From: an uncultured Clostridia bacterium
GTDB lineage: Bacteria; Bacillota; Clostridia; Oscillospirales; Acutalibacteraceae
Assembly (NCBI GenBank): GCA_937895645.1
Contig: CALBKQ010000180.1
Location: 1 to 18,050, forward strand
Length of the DNA: 18,050 nucleotides
Direction of reading: 5' to 3'
Shown: in pieces, positions 7,262-15,073 of the stretch
Numbering within the stretch: position 1 is the first letter of the stretch
How the letters are laid out: each line of letters opens with the position of its first letter
Position numbers and translations under genes: made by a program
The notes under the pieces: generated by a model
Told to the model about the DNA's origin: nothing
The model's database searches: none
The model's input: the letters and a program-made list of their open reading frames with translations, nothing else

Positions 7262-8845
7262 GTGGAAAACACAACTACAACCACAGTTGTCGATGAAGTT
7301 GAAGCTAGTGTTGAACAAGTTTCTACTCAAGACAGAAGATATTTGCGACCAAAAGAAATCGCAGGTTTCCTTTTAACTTCATTCGGACAAAAAAATTTAA
7401 GCCAGTATGTTAATGCATTCCGTCAATTCTTTGCTATCAGTTTCCTTGGAATGTCAGGTAGTACATACGGTCTTATTATGTTTATTGAAACAATCTATGA
7501 CGCAGTTGACGACTCAATCTCTGGTCTTATTATTGACAGAACACGTACTCGTTGGGGTCGTCTTCGTCCTTGGCTTATTATTCCTACACCGTTCTGGGCA
7601 ATAGCAATGATAATGCTCTTTACTACCCCTGCCTTCCTTGTTCACGAATGGCAGAAGGTTATTTGGACAATTGTTGCAATCTTTGTTTATAACCTTGGTA
7701 TGTCTTACTTTGGTGCTTGGACAATTATGCTTTACAACATTACACCAAACAACAATGAGCGCGACAATCTTATTGCCACATCAAAGTTTGCTGACCTTTT
7801 TGGTGTATTTCTTCCATCTATTGCATCAATGTTTGTTGGTTTCCTTCCACAGAAAACAGTTAACTGGAAAAATCCAATTGGTATGCAGGATATCTATACA
7901 GGCTTTGCTGTTATAATTGGTGTTATTGCTGCTTTCTCAGCATTCTATGGTTTCTATGCAATGCGAGAAAGAGTTCCATTGGCTTCTCGTGAACAGATGA
8001 AAGAAGTTGGCGTTATTGAATCATTCAAGAACGTTTTCAAAAACAGACCAATGTTTGTTCTTGTTCTTTCAAGCTTCTTTGCTAGCTTCAAGTCAGTTGG
8101 TGTTGCAAGTGAAAGTTTCTATTGGATGCACAACTCAAAAAACATTGCACACGGTTCAATTGCAGGTATTTTCACAGGTATTCCTAACTACATTATGGTA
8201 CCACTTGCCCCTAAGCTTATTCGTAAATTCGGTGCTAAAAAGGTTTCTATTCTTTCTGGCATCTTTGCAGGTGTGGCTTATACAGCTACATTCCTTATTG
8301 GTATTTTCGGTAACGACGGCAAAGGCTTCCTTGTTGACTGGGAAGGTCATAATGCAGTAATTAACCTTGCAGTTCTTACTTTCTGTCTTACAGTTTGCGG
8401 ACTTCCTAACCAGCTTTTGAATGTTTCAGGTGCTGTTCTTCAAGGTGACGTTTACGACTATAGTGAATGGAAAACCGGTATTAGAAACGAAGCTCTTGTT
8501 CAGACTGTTCAGAACTACTTTGGTAAAGCAGCTAACTCAATTACAAACCTTCTTTCAGGTGTTGTTATTTCATTGGTTGGCTACGTTGCAAGAAAAGACG
8601 AATTCGGCAACATTGTTCCTGAATCAAACTACAAGACACTTCTTGGTTTCTGGGCAATCTTCTGCTTACTTCCTGCAATCGCTCGTTTCCTTTATGGTAT
8701 AACCCTTATGTTCTTTAACGTTGACGGCAACGTTAAGAAACAGATGCTTGCAGACCTTGAGGTTTCACGTCGTGAACGCCTTGAGAAAATGAATTTGGAT
8801 GCAGGCGAAAATGTTGAAACATCTGATAGTACTGAAAATGCTTAG
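7262..8845 (+). CDS. GPH-family sugar:cation symporter (MelB-like, MFS)
   Basis: This 527-residue polytopic membrane protein belongs to the glycoside-pentoside-hexuronide:cation symporter family, which imports oligosaccharides, glycosides or uronides with Na+ or H+. Residues 1-35 are a polar cytoplasmic N-terminus, followed by about 12 hydrophobic segments and a charged C-terminal tail from about 490. The family signature is visible as IYDAVDDSISG (78-88), followed by the loop IDRTRTRWGRLRPW (91-104). Acidic residues D80, D83 and D84 sit where MelB places its cation and sugar ligands. The start is GTG at 7262 with a weak GG-containing site about 12 bases upstream; the next in-frame ATG lies inside the first membrane segment. 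The substrate cannot be told from sequence. The convergent fucosidase suggests, without proving, a fucosylated sugar. Confidence 0.88.
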   Translation: MENTTTTTVVDEVEASVEQVSTQDRRYLRPKEIAGFLLTSFGQKNLSQYVNAFRQFFAISFLGMSGSTYGLIMFIETIYDAVDDSISGLIIDRTRTRWGRLRPWLIIPTPFWAIAMIMLFTTPAFLVHEWQKVIWTIVAIFVYNLGMSYFGAWTIMLYNITPNNNERDNLIATSKFADLFGVFLPSIASMFVGFLPQKTVNWKNPIGMQDIYTGFAVIIGVIAAFSAFYGFYAMRERVPLASREQMKEVGVIESFKNVFKNRPMFVLVLSSFFASFKSVGVASESFYWMHNSKNIAHGSIAGIFTGIPNYIMVPLAPKLIRKFGAKKVSILSGIFAGVAYTATFLIGIFGNDGKGFLVDWEGHNAVINLAVLTFCLTVCGLPNQLLNVSGAVLQGDVYDYSEWKTGIRNEALVQTVQNYFGKAANSITNLLSGVVISLVGYVARKDEFGNIVPESNYKTLLGFWAIFCLLPAIARFLYGITLMFFNVDGNVKKQMLADLEVSRRERLEKMNLDAGENVETSDSTENA

Positions 8846-8876
8846 TAGAAATCAATCACAATAAGTAATAAATAAG

Positions 8877-8907
8877 ACCCCAACTCAATGAGTTGGGGTT
8901 TTATTTT
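8877..8907 (+). terminator. Strong intrinsic terminator, possibly bidirectional
   Basis: ACCCCAACTC (8877-8886) and GAGTTGGGGT (8890-8899) form a perfect 10-bp stem with a 3-base loop, followed by TTTTATTTT. It ends the transporter transcript. It lies between convergent genes, and the minus-strand copy is followed by CTTATTTATT, so it may also stop the fucosidase operon. Confidence 0.9.
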
Positions 8908-8910
8908 GGA

Positions 8911-10347
8911 TTATTTTTTACAATAAAGTTCTACTTTGTTAAGAGTTGCTTTTACACGATATGATGTAATCACAATCTTAATCCTGTTAAATTTTTGCTT
9001 TTTGAAACGGCAAATACGCTTTGCACCAATTATAGTTGATGAGCATATTTTTTTATAACCGTTGCCATTATCAGCATAAACATCAAAATTTTCAATTTGC
9101 TGACCTGTTGCAATATTTTCTTTAAGTACAATTTTATCAGCAACTACAGGTGTTTTGAACGTAATTTCTATAATAGGATTTTCGTCACCCTCACCACATT
9201 GCCAATAGCCATTTTCAGTTGTAATATTGTTTGAGTTATATTCTTTACTTAATTGAGAAGATGCAGTTATAATACAGTCTGTTGCAAGGTTTTCAGGAAA
9301 TTCTTTACGTAATCTGTCACCGAATTTTCGAAGTGCACGGACATCTGCTTTTGCAATTAATCCATTTTTATTAGGCGGAATGTTTAGAAGTAATGACGAA
9401 TTGCCACCTACACTACCCCAATAAATCTGCATAAGTTTCTTTATGGACTTAACCTTAAAATCTTCTTGTTTATGATAAAACCAACCCGGACGGATTGAAA
9501 CATCAACTTCAGCAGGATACCATATAAAGTTTTTTATACCATCAATAAATTCTCGGCTACCTAAATCCTGAGTTTTAGCATCAACTTTTTTTGAAAACTC
9601 TGCGTTATCTTCTTGTTGGGAATGCTCAGCGGTATAATCTTGATTACCTACAAAAGCAGGTACTACACTCCATTCGGATTCTCTTGATTTTCCTGCCTCA
9701 TTACCACACCAACGGACATCAGGACCACAAATGTTGATTACTGCATTTGGCTGCAATTCACGGATTAAAGTAAAATATGAGTTCCAGTCATAAACCTGCT
9801 TTTTACCGTTTTTGCCCTCACCACAAGCACCGTCAAACCAAAAACAGAATACATCACCATATTTTGTAGCAAGTTCTGTTAACTGATTTTTGAAGTATGT
9901 ATTATACTCTTCACCTGTGCCATACGTGGTTTCGTGTCTGTCCCAAGGGGAAAGATATACGCCGAATTTAAGTCCGTATTCACGACAAGCATCACTTACT
10001 TCTCTCACTACATCGCCTTTGCCGTTTTTATAAGGACTGTTTTTCATACAGTAGTCTGTATATTCACTTTGCCATAAACAAAACCCGTCGTGATGTTTAC
10101 AAGTAAGGATAATCGCTTTAAGCCCTGCATTTTTAATCTCTCGCGCCCACTGACGAGCATCAAGTTTTTTAGGATTAAAGATAGACGCAGGGGCAGTACC
10201 ATCACCCCATTCACGACCAGTAAACGTATTAGTACCGAAGTGACAGAATGCGTACATTTCTAATTTTTGCCATTCTAATTGACGTGGCGACGGAATTACT
10301 TCCGCCGCCAATTCATAACTTTTTTTATTCTGCATAGTTTGTTGCAA
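8911..10347 (-). CDS. Alpha-L-fucosidase, glycoside hydrolase family 29, cytoplasmic
   Basis: This retaining exo-fucosidase hydrolyses terminal alpha-L-fucose from oligosaccharides. The 478-residue product has a GH29 catalytic barrel to about residue 340: MYAFCHFGTNTFTGREWG (31-48), ILTCKHHDGFCLW (80-92), GVYLSPWD (129-136) and the nucleophile motif CFWFDGACGEG with D172. A C-terminal beta-sandwich resembling an F5/8 type C (CBM32-like) module covers about 350-478. No signal peptide is seen, so it should act inside the cell on imported glycans. The TTG at 10347 has AGGTG 9 bases upstream; the ATG at 10335 gives a protein four residues shorter and has no such site. Both starts overlap the end of the DUF1667 gene, so it is probably translationally coupled. 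Subfamily (A or B) is not determined. Confidence 0.92.
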   Translation of the reverse strand: MQQTMQNKKSYELAAEVIPSPRQLEWQKLEMYAFCHFGTNTFTGREWGDGTAPASIFNPKKLDARQWAREIKNAGLKAIILTCKHHDGFCLWQSEYTDYCMKNSPYKNGKGDVVREVSDACREYGLKFGVYLSPWDRHETTYGTGEEYNTYFKNQLTELATKYGDVFCFWFDGACGEGKNGKKQVYDWNSYFTLIRELQPNAVINICGPDVRWCGNEAGKSRESEWSVVPAFVGNQDYTAEHSQQEDNAEFSKKVDAKTQDLGSREFIDGIKNFIWYPAEVDVSIRPGWFYHKQEDFKVKSIKKLMQIYWGSVGGNSSLLLNIPPNKNGLIAKADVRALRKFGDRLRKEFPENLATDCIITASSQLSKEYNSNNITTENGYWQCGEGDENPIIEITFKTPVVADKIVLKENIATGQQIENFDVYADNGNGYKKICSSTIIGAKRICRFKKQKFNRIKIVITSYRVKATLNKVELYCKK

Positions 10348-10687
10348 TTATGTCAACACCTGTTCCAAGTATATTTTCGATAACAACATCACCGATATTT
10401 ACTGGTGCTTTGATAGTTGCCTTATTGATAACTTCCATACATTCCATCATCATAGCCTTTGGAATTGGGTTTGCTGATTTTACAGGAACAACATAAGACT
10501 TGCCACCCTCAACCTTAACGGTTGTTGTAAGCATTCTTGTTGGATTTGTAACTTCTGTACGGGCATAAGCATCACCACGTTTACAAGTATTACCTGTAAC
10601 GCTACTTACATTACCGTCACCGTCAAATTCAACTGTAATGGGGCATCCTAAAGGACAAGCAACACAAACAAGTTCTCTTTTTTCCAT
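10325..10687 (-). CDS. DUF1667 protein with a Cys motif (putative Fe-S subunit)
   Basis: This 120-residue protein matches the DUF1667 family. Four cysteines near the N-terminus form CX2CX3CX19C (C8, C11, C15, C35, in CVACPLGC and NTCKRG), which resembles the [4Fe-4S] site of molybdopterin oxidoreductases. The rest is a small domain with the conserved TNPTRMLTTTV block (47-57). The cofactor and function are not established; electron transfer for the two flavoproteins encoded just upstream is an inference from the motif and the usual gene order. The start ATG at 10687 has GGAGG 9 bases upstream. It follows the oxidoreductase after 4 bases and overlaps the fucosidase gene at its 3' end. Confidence 0.88.
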   Translation of the reverse strand: MEKRELVCVACPLGCPITVEFDGDGNVSSVTGNTCKRGDAYARTEVTNPTRMLTTTVKVEGGKSYVVPVKSANPIPKAMMMECMEVINKATIKAPVNIGDVVIENILGTGVDIIATNYAE

Positions 10688-10691
10688 TTTC

Positions 10692-11945
10692 TTATGCCTC
10701 CACTCTTACTATAATTTCTGCATTTACAGGAAGTTCTGCAATAACAGATTGTTTAATAATAACATATTCCATTTCGCCAGGACAAAGTTTAACCTTTTTC
10801 TTTGAAAGGATTTCTTTACCGTCGCACTCAACAATGATTTTTGCATTATTGTAAACTGCGCCAACACGGAAGTAAAGTTTAACATCACCATCAGTTTTGC
10901 AGTTAATGCGCTGTGGCACTATGTAACGAACACCGTTAATACCTTTAGTACAAACGCAATCACCTGTTACTTTTTCGCCCTTGATAAACTTTGCAGCACC
11001 AATACCTGCAATCTGGCTTTCTTGTGTAACATAGTCAACAAGGTCGTGCACCTGAAGAACATTACCACAAGCAAATACGCCTGCATGTTCAGTTTCGCGA
11101 TATTCGTCAACTCTTGGACCGTTTGTAATGTTATCAAGCTGAAGTCCTGAATTCTTTGAAAGTTCATTTTCAGGAATAAGACCAACTGACAACATAAGAG
11201 TATCACAAGGAACGTATTCTTCTGTGCCAGGGATTGGCTGAAGTCTTTCATCAACCTTTGCGATTGTAACGCCTTCAAGTCTGTCTTTACCATGAGTTGC
11301 AACGACTGTGCAACTGAGTTTAAGTGGAATGCCAAAATCGTCAAGACACTGAACAATATTTCTTGTAAGACCACCTGAATATGGCATAAGTTCACAAACC
11401 ATTTTTACTTTTGCACCTTCAAGAGTCATACGACGTGCCATAATAAGACCTATATCACCTGAGCCTAAGATTACAACCTCATGACCTGGCATAAACCCGT
11501 CAATATTAACATATTTCTGTGCTGTACCCGCTGTCATAATACCTGAGCAACGACTACCTGCAATACTTAACGCACCACGAGGTCTTTCACGACAACCCAT
11601 AGCAAGAACTACTGCTTTTGCCTGAATTTTAAGAAGACCATCTTTTTTATTTACTGCAGTAACAGTATTATCACTTGCCACATCAAGTACCATTGTATCG
11701 GTTTTAACATCAATGTCAGTATCCTCAAGAAGTTTGATAAATCTGCCTGCATATTCAGGACCTGAAAGTTCTTCGCCGAAATAGTGAAGACCGAAACCGG
11801 TATGTATACACTGTTCAAGAATACCACCAAGTGTTTCAGCACGTTCTAAAACCATAATTTTATTAACGCCATTTTTCTTTGCCTCGAGGGCAGCTGCCAT
11901 ACCAGCAGGACCACCACCGACTACAACAAGTTCATAATTCAACAT
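10692..11945 (-). CDS. NAD(P)/FAD-dependent oxidoreductase (GlpA-module partner)
   Basis: This 417-residue flavoprotein is of the pyridine-nucleotide-disulfide reductase type. The FAD Rossmann motif GGGPAG is at residues 10-15, MGCRERPRG near 116-124, the second nucleotide-binding motif GSGDIG near 161-166, and FACGN near 291 marks the FAD-binding end. The last 80 or so residues form an extra C-terminal region after the reductase core, of unknown role. No redox-active CxxxxC pair typical of thioredoxin or lipoamide reductases is evident. In Clostridia such proteins sit between a GlpA-like dehydrogenase and DUF1667, as here, and probably pass electrons between substrate and NAD(P) or another carrier. 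The ATG at 11945 has AGGTGA six bases upstream, and the gap to the upstream gene is 11 bases. The substrate is not proven. Confidence 0.87.
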   Translation of the reverse strand: MLNYELVVVGGGPAGMAAALEAKKNGVNKIMVLERAETLGGILEQCIHTGFGLHYFGEELSGPEYAGRFIKLLEDTDIDVKTDTMVLDVASDNTVTAVNKKDGLLKIQAKAVVLAMGCRERPRGALSIAGSRCSGIMTAGTAQKYVNIDGFMPGHEVVILGSGDIGLIMARRMTLEGAKVKMVCELMPYSGGLTRNIVQCLDDFGIPLKLSCTVVATHGKDRLEGVTIAKVDERLQPIPGTEEYVPCDTLMLSVGLIPENELSKNSGLQLDNITNGPRVDEYRETEHAGVFACGNVLQVHDLVDYVTQESQIAGIGAAKFIKGEKVTGDCVCTKGINGVRYIVPQRINCKTDGDVKLYFRVGAVYNNAKIIVECDGKEILSKKKVKLCPGEMEYVIIKQSVIAELPVNAEIIVRVEA

Positions 11946-11956
11946 ACCGATTCACC

Positions 11957-13387
11957 TCACTTTGTTCTTTCATAAATAATTTTTGAGTCGCCACCGAATT
12001 TGGTAATCTCGCTCATTGAAACGCCTAACTCACGTGCAAGAATTTCTACAACCTTGCTACCACAGAAACCGCCCTGACAACGTCCCATACCTGCACGAGT
12101 TCTACGCTTAACGCCGTCAACATCTCTTGCCCCTCCTGGAGCACGGATTGCGTCAATAATTTCGCCCTCAGTAATTGTTTCGCAACGACAAACGATTCTG
12201 CCATAAGCAGGATTTTTCTTAATGAGTTCTGCTCTTTCTTCGTCGCTTAAATGGCGGAAACGAACAGGTGTTTCTCTTGTGTCTGTATAATTTTCTTTTT
12301 CTGTGAGTGCTAACTTTTCTTCGAGCATCTCACGAACAAAAATTGCTATTGCAGGAGCAGATGAAAGACCTGGTGACTCAACACCTGCAACATTTATAAA
12401 GTTTTCGCTTGTAGGACACCAGCCAATAATGAAGTCATCATTAACCGGATGAGCACGGACACCTGCAAAAGATGTAATTGCATTTCTGATTGACACAATA
12501 GGCACTGATTTAAGTGCTTTTTGTAACGCATCGCGAAGTCCTTCAGGAGTTGTTGTAGTATCGTCCTTATCCTCAATATTAAGAGCTGTTGGGCCAATAA
12601 GCAAGTTACCATCAACTGTTGGAGTTACAAGAATACCTTTACCCATTTCATTAGGACATTGGAAAATTGTATGAGTTGCAAGGTTACCAACTGACTTATC
12701 AAGAACATAGTACTCGCCTTTTCTAGGTACGAGTTGGATTGAATTGTCGCCAACCATTTTTGCTAATTCATCAGAGAAGTTACCTGCTGCGTTGATAATA
12801 TATTTTGCACTGATTTCACCAGCTGTTGTGTTGAGCACATAACCATTGTCATTTTCACTTATTGCTTTAACTTCACAATTTCTGATAAGTTCAACACCGT
12901 TAGTTACTGCATTTTCAACTGCTGCTATTGTAAGTTCATAAGGACAAACAATACCCGCACATTCTGAAAGCAACGCGCCAACTGCTTCATCACTTATATT
13001 AGGTTCTCTTCTGCGAAGTTCATCTCTGTCAATTATTGAAAGTTCAGGAACACCGTTTTTAATACCACGGTCGTAAAGCACTTTAATGTGTTCCATTTCT
13101 TTTTCTGAAAAAGCAACTACTACTGAACCGTTTTTTCTAAAAGGAACTGAAAGTTTTTCACAAACCTCAGGCATCATCGCAGTACCCTGAACATTAAGTT
13201 TTGCTTTAAGTGTACCGTTCTGTGCATCAAAACCGCCGTGCACAATAGCACTGTTAGCCTTTGTTGTGCCCATTGCAACATCGTTATATTTTTCGAGCAA
13301 AGCCACTTTAACATTGAAGCGACTAAGTTCGCGTGCAATAAGCCCACCAACAACACCGGCGCCTACAATTGCTACATCGTAAGTCAT
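11957..13387 (-). CDS. GlpA-like FAD dehydrogenase with BFD-type [2Fe-2S] domain (probable glycerol-3-phosphate dehydrogenase)
   Basis: This 476-residue protein joins a DAO-type FAD oxidoreductase domain (about 1-365) to a C-terminal BFD-like domain (about 385-455), the layout of anaerobic glycerol-3-phosphate dehydrogenase GlpA. The FAD motif VGAGVVGG is at residues 8-15. The BFD cysteines are in IVCRCETI and MGRCQGGFC. The likely reaction is oxidation of glycerol-3-phosphate to dihydroxyacetone phosphate, but DAO proteins also include 2-hydroxyglutarate oxidases, so the substrate is inferred. The frame is open to 13423, but the ATG at 13387 has AAGGG seven bases upstream and gives the normal family N-terminus. 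It is the first gene of the four-gene operon. No glycerol kinase or facilitator is in the window. Confidence 0.87.
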   Translation of the reverse strand: MTYDVAIVGAGVVGGLIARELSRFNVKVALLEKYNDVAMGTTKANSAIVHGGFDAQNGTLKAKLNVQGTAMMPEVCEKLSVPFRKNGSVVVAFSEKEMEHIKVLYDRGIKNGVPELSIIDRDELRRREPNISDEAVGALLSECAGIVCPYELTIAAVENAVTNGVELIRNCEVKAISENDNGYVLNTTAGEISAKYIINAAGNFSDELAKMVGDNSIQLVPRKGEYYVLDKSVGNLATHTIFQCPNEMGKGILVTPTVDGNLLIGPTALNIEDKDDTTTTPEGLRDALQKALKSVPIVSIRNAITSFAGVRAHPVNDDFIIGWCPTSENFINVAGVESPGLSSAPAIAIFVREMLEEKLALTEKENYTDTRETPVRFRHLSDEERAELIKKNPAYGRIVCRCETITEGEIIDAIRAPGGARDVDGVKRRTRAGMGRCQGGFCGSKVVEILARELGVSMSEITKFGGDSKIIYERTK

Positions 13388-13415
13388 AATTAAACCCTTC
13401 TTTTTCAAGTTTTTA

Positions 13416-13433
13416 AGGTGCAAAGACGCACCT
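13416..13433 (-). other. Small hairpin in the leader of the GlpA-like operon
   Basis: AGGTGC (13416-13421) and GCACCT (13428-13433) form a perfect 6-bp inverted repeat with a 6-base loop, between the predicted transcription start and the GlpA-like start codon. No T-tract follows. It may be an operator or a leader stem; it does not look like a sigE terminator. Confidence 0.4.
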
Positions 13434-13449
13434 ATTCATTATCTTCCTT

Positions 13450-13458
13450 ATTATAGCA
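13450..13458 (-). promoter_or_regulatory. Extended -10 promoter for the GlpA-like operon
   Basis: Minus-strand TGCTATAAT contains a perfect TATAAT (13450-13455) with an upstream TG, an extended -10 element. The 17-base-upstream position holds only a poor -35 match (TACAAA). Predicted initiation is near 13443, about 56 bases before the start codon. It lies in the 120-base gap after sigE. Confidence 0.5.
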
Positions 13459-13507
13459 CAGTTCTTTTAGTTTTTGTAGAGTTTTTTCGTATTTTTTTGC
13501 GATTTTT

Positions 13508-14212
13508 TTATTTAATTTGTGCTTTCATTTTATTACCAATTTTTTTTATTATTCTTTTTTCTAGTCTTGAAATATAGCTTTGTGAAATACCCAGTTTATC
13601 TGCCACTTGTTTTTGGGTTAGTTCTTCTTTTTCGCCTAATCCGAAACGCATATCAATTATTTCTTTTTCCCTTTCTGGCAAGGTTTCAATTACTTGTAAA
13701 AGTATTCTTTTTTCGTCCTCTTCTTCCATTTCACGATTTATTTCATCACCCTCATTACCTAAAACATCGGCAAGGATTAGTTCGTTGCCATCCCAATCGG
13801 TATTAAGTGGCTCATCAAATGAAATTTCAACTTTTTGTGACGCAATTTTGCGAAGATGCATAAGAATTTCATTTTCTATACACCTTGAAGCATAAGTTGC
13901 AAGTTTTATGTTTTTTTCAGGTGAAAATGTGTTGACTGCTTTGATAAGTCCTATTGTGCCAATAGAAATTAAATCTTCAATATTTACTCCTGAATTCTCA
14001 AACTTTTTTGCTATATAAACCACTAATCGCAGGTTATGTACTATTAACTTTTCTCTTGCTTTTTCATCACCTTTTGACAGTTTTTCACTTAACAGTTGTT
14101 CCTCCTCTACGCTTAATGGTTCAGGTAACGATACGGGGCCATTTATGTAGTGGACATCTCTTTTGAATAGTTTTAGATACAGTTTTTGAAAAAATAGTTT
14201 TAGTTTAGTCAT
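13508..14212 (-). CDS. sigE: Sporulation sigma factor SigE (pro-sigma-E)
   Basis: This is the RNA polymerase sigma factor that directs early mother-cell gene expression in endospore formation, made as an inactive membrane-associated precursor. The 234-residue product has an amphipathic pro-sequence (about 1-22), region 2 (about 55-125; HNLRLVVYIAKKFENSG, ISIGTIGLIKAVNTF, ASRCIENEILM) and region 4 (about 168-222; LPEREKEIIDMRFGL, then the helix-turn-helix ISQSYISRLEKRIIK). The block SFDEPLNTDWDGNEL (131-145) strongly favours SigE over SigK, SigG or SigF. The expected cleavage site aligns near H21-Y22, so the pro-sequence is a few residues shorter than in B. subtilis. The ATG at 14212 has an AAGGGGAG site seven bases upstream and overlaps the spoIIGA stop by 8 bases. 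I see no terminator after it. Confidence 0.95.
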   Translation of the reverse strand: MTKLKLFFQKLYLKLFKRDVHYINGPVSLPEPLSVEEEQLLSEKLSKGDEKAREKLIVHNLRLVVYIAKKFENSGVNIEDLISIGTIGLIKAVNTFSPEKNIKLATYASRCIENEILMHLRKIASQKVEISFDEPLNTDWDGNELILADVLGNEGDEINREMEEEDEKRILLQVIETLPEREKEIIDMRFGLGEKEELTQKQVADKLGISQSYISRLEKRIIKKIGNKMKAQIK

Positions 14213-15002
14213 TGTGCAACTCCCCTTCAAGATTTGTATTCAATATCATTTTATATTCATTTAGTTGTGCCGTACTTTCACCTATGTACACTTTGTCGGT
14301 TGAAAACTCATTTATAATAAGTTTTTGTGGTCTGAATGCTCTTATAACAGATTCTCCATTTACAGTTGTTATAGGAATAAGTCTGATTTTATCTTTTGTA
14401 AATAATTTTTGGAACAACTCTTTATCTAGCATTATTACGGGATAATTTGAAAATGGTTCACGAAGATTATTGCCTGTATCCATAAGTGCTGTGCAAGATA
14501 TTGTTTTACCTGTGTTTTCAACTGTAACATAATACTCTTTTGTTTTTGGTGCTTTTTTATCTGTAATTTTTGAGATTATGGTTATAACCACATAAGAAAT
14601 CACGGTACATATAATCAGGAAAGTTAAATCTACATCAAAATAAACTATACCGTTTGAATAAATTAAAATGTCTTTGTCAAAAAATATGTAAATCGCAAAC
14701 ATTACCCCGCCAAACAGAAATGTTATTGCAAATAACAGAAAAACACTTTTCAGCAATCGTTTTATGGGTTTTACTCCAAAAGTTATTATGGTCATAAAAA
14801 TTGCAGTAAAAATTTTGAGAAACGTCATTAATACTCCAAGATTTTCAAGAAAAAGTAGTAACGAGGACAATCCCCCTACTGCACCGCCAAGTAATACACG
14901 CCATCTTTTGCTATGTATTCTCAATATTTTATCAACTGCAAGTAGTATAAAATAGTTTACGAGAGTGTTAAGGATTATAAGAATATCAACATAAACGTAC
15001 AT
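14205..15002 (-). CDS. spoIIGA: Sigma-E processing peptidase SpoIIGA
   Basis: This membrane aspartic protease removes the pro-sequence of SigE after a signal from the forespore. The 265-residue product has about five membrane helices in the first 145 residues (starting MYVYVDILIILNTLVNYFIL). A cytoplasmic protease domain carries the catalytic aspartate D175 in ALMDTGNNLREP. It is shorter than the B. subtilis protein (309 residues), though both domains are present. The frame is open to 15050, but those codons cover the upstream hairpin. The ATG at 15002 has GGTGA close upstream and gives the family N-terminus. It is the first gene of the spoIIGA-sigE pair; the promoter is at 15033-15066. Its presence with sigE indicates that the organism, or a recent ancestor, forms endospores. 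Confidence 0.94.
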   Translation of the reverse strand: MYVYVDILIILNTLVNYFILLAVDKILRIHSKRWRVLLGGAVGGLSSLLLFLENLGVLMTFLKIFTAIFMTIITFGVKPIKRLLKSVFLLFAITFLFGGVMFAIYIFFDKDILIYSNGIVYFDVDLTFLIICTVISYVVITIISKITDKKAPKTKEYYVTVENTGKTISCTALMDTGNNLREPFSNYPVIMLDKELFQKLFTKDKIRLIPITTVNGESVIRAFRPQKLIINEFSTDKVYIGESTAQLNEYKMILNTNLEGELHND

Positions 15003-15015
15003 TAAATCACCACAC

Positions 15016-15056
15016 AAAAAAGCCTTAGTATCATTATACCAAGATACCAAGGCTTT
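15016..15056 (-). terminator. Intrinsic terminator after ruvX
   Basis: On the minus strand AAAGCCTTGGTATC (15056 down to 15043) pairs with GATACTAAGGCTTT (15032 down to 15019) over 14 positions with one G-T pair. The loop is 10 bases and TTT continues after the stem to give a run of T. It ends only 13 bases before the spoIIGA start codon, and its loop contains the spoIIGA -10 box. Confidence 0.85.
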
Positions 15057-15066
15057 AATTTGTCAC
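15033..15066 (-). promoter_or_regulatory. spoIIG-type promoter for spoIIGA-sigE (22-base spacer)
   Basis: On the minus strand GTGACA (15061-15066) and a perfect TATAAT (15033-15038) are separated by exactly 22 bases. The B. subtilis spoIIG promoter is known for the same abnormal 22-base spacing and needs phosphorylated Spo0A for sigma-A RNA polymerase to use it. Two TGTC half-boxes spaced by 10 bases on the plus strand (15061 and 15071) overlap the -35 box and could be degenerate Spo0A boxes (4-5 of 7 matches to TGTCGAA). Predicted initiation near 15026 gives a leader of about 24 bases. Confidence 0.6.
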
Positions 15067-15073
15067 TATGTGT

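Noticed and set aside
7407..8702. Several plus-strand frames inside the symporter gene (7407-7604, 7638-7916, 8007-8360, 8421-8702)
   Set aside because: They are shifted readings of the symporter gene, hydrophobic and Leu-rich because of its codon use; the symporter frame itself is unbroken.
10967..11395. Minus-strand frame of 142 codons within the NAD(P)/FAD oxidoreductase
   Set aside because: It is an alternative frame of a gene with clear FAD and NAD motifs, with no ribosome-binding site or domain of its own.
13508..14212. Identity of the sigma factor as SigG, SigF or SigK
   Set aside because: The amphipathic pro-sequence, the SFDEPLNTDWDGNEL block and the adjacent overlapping spoIIGA fit SigE specifically.
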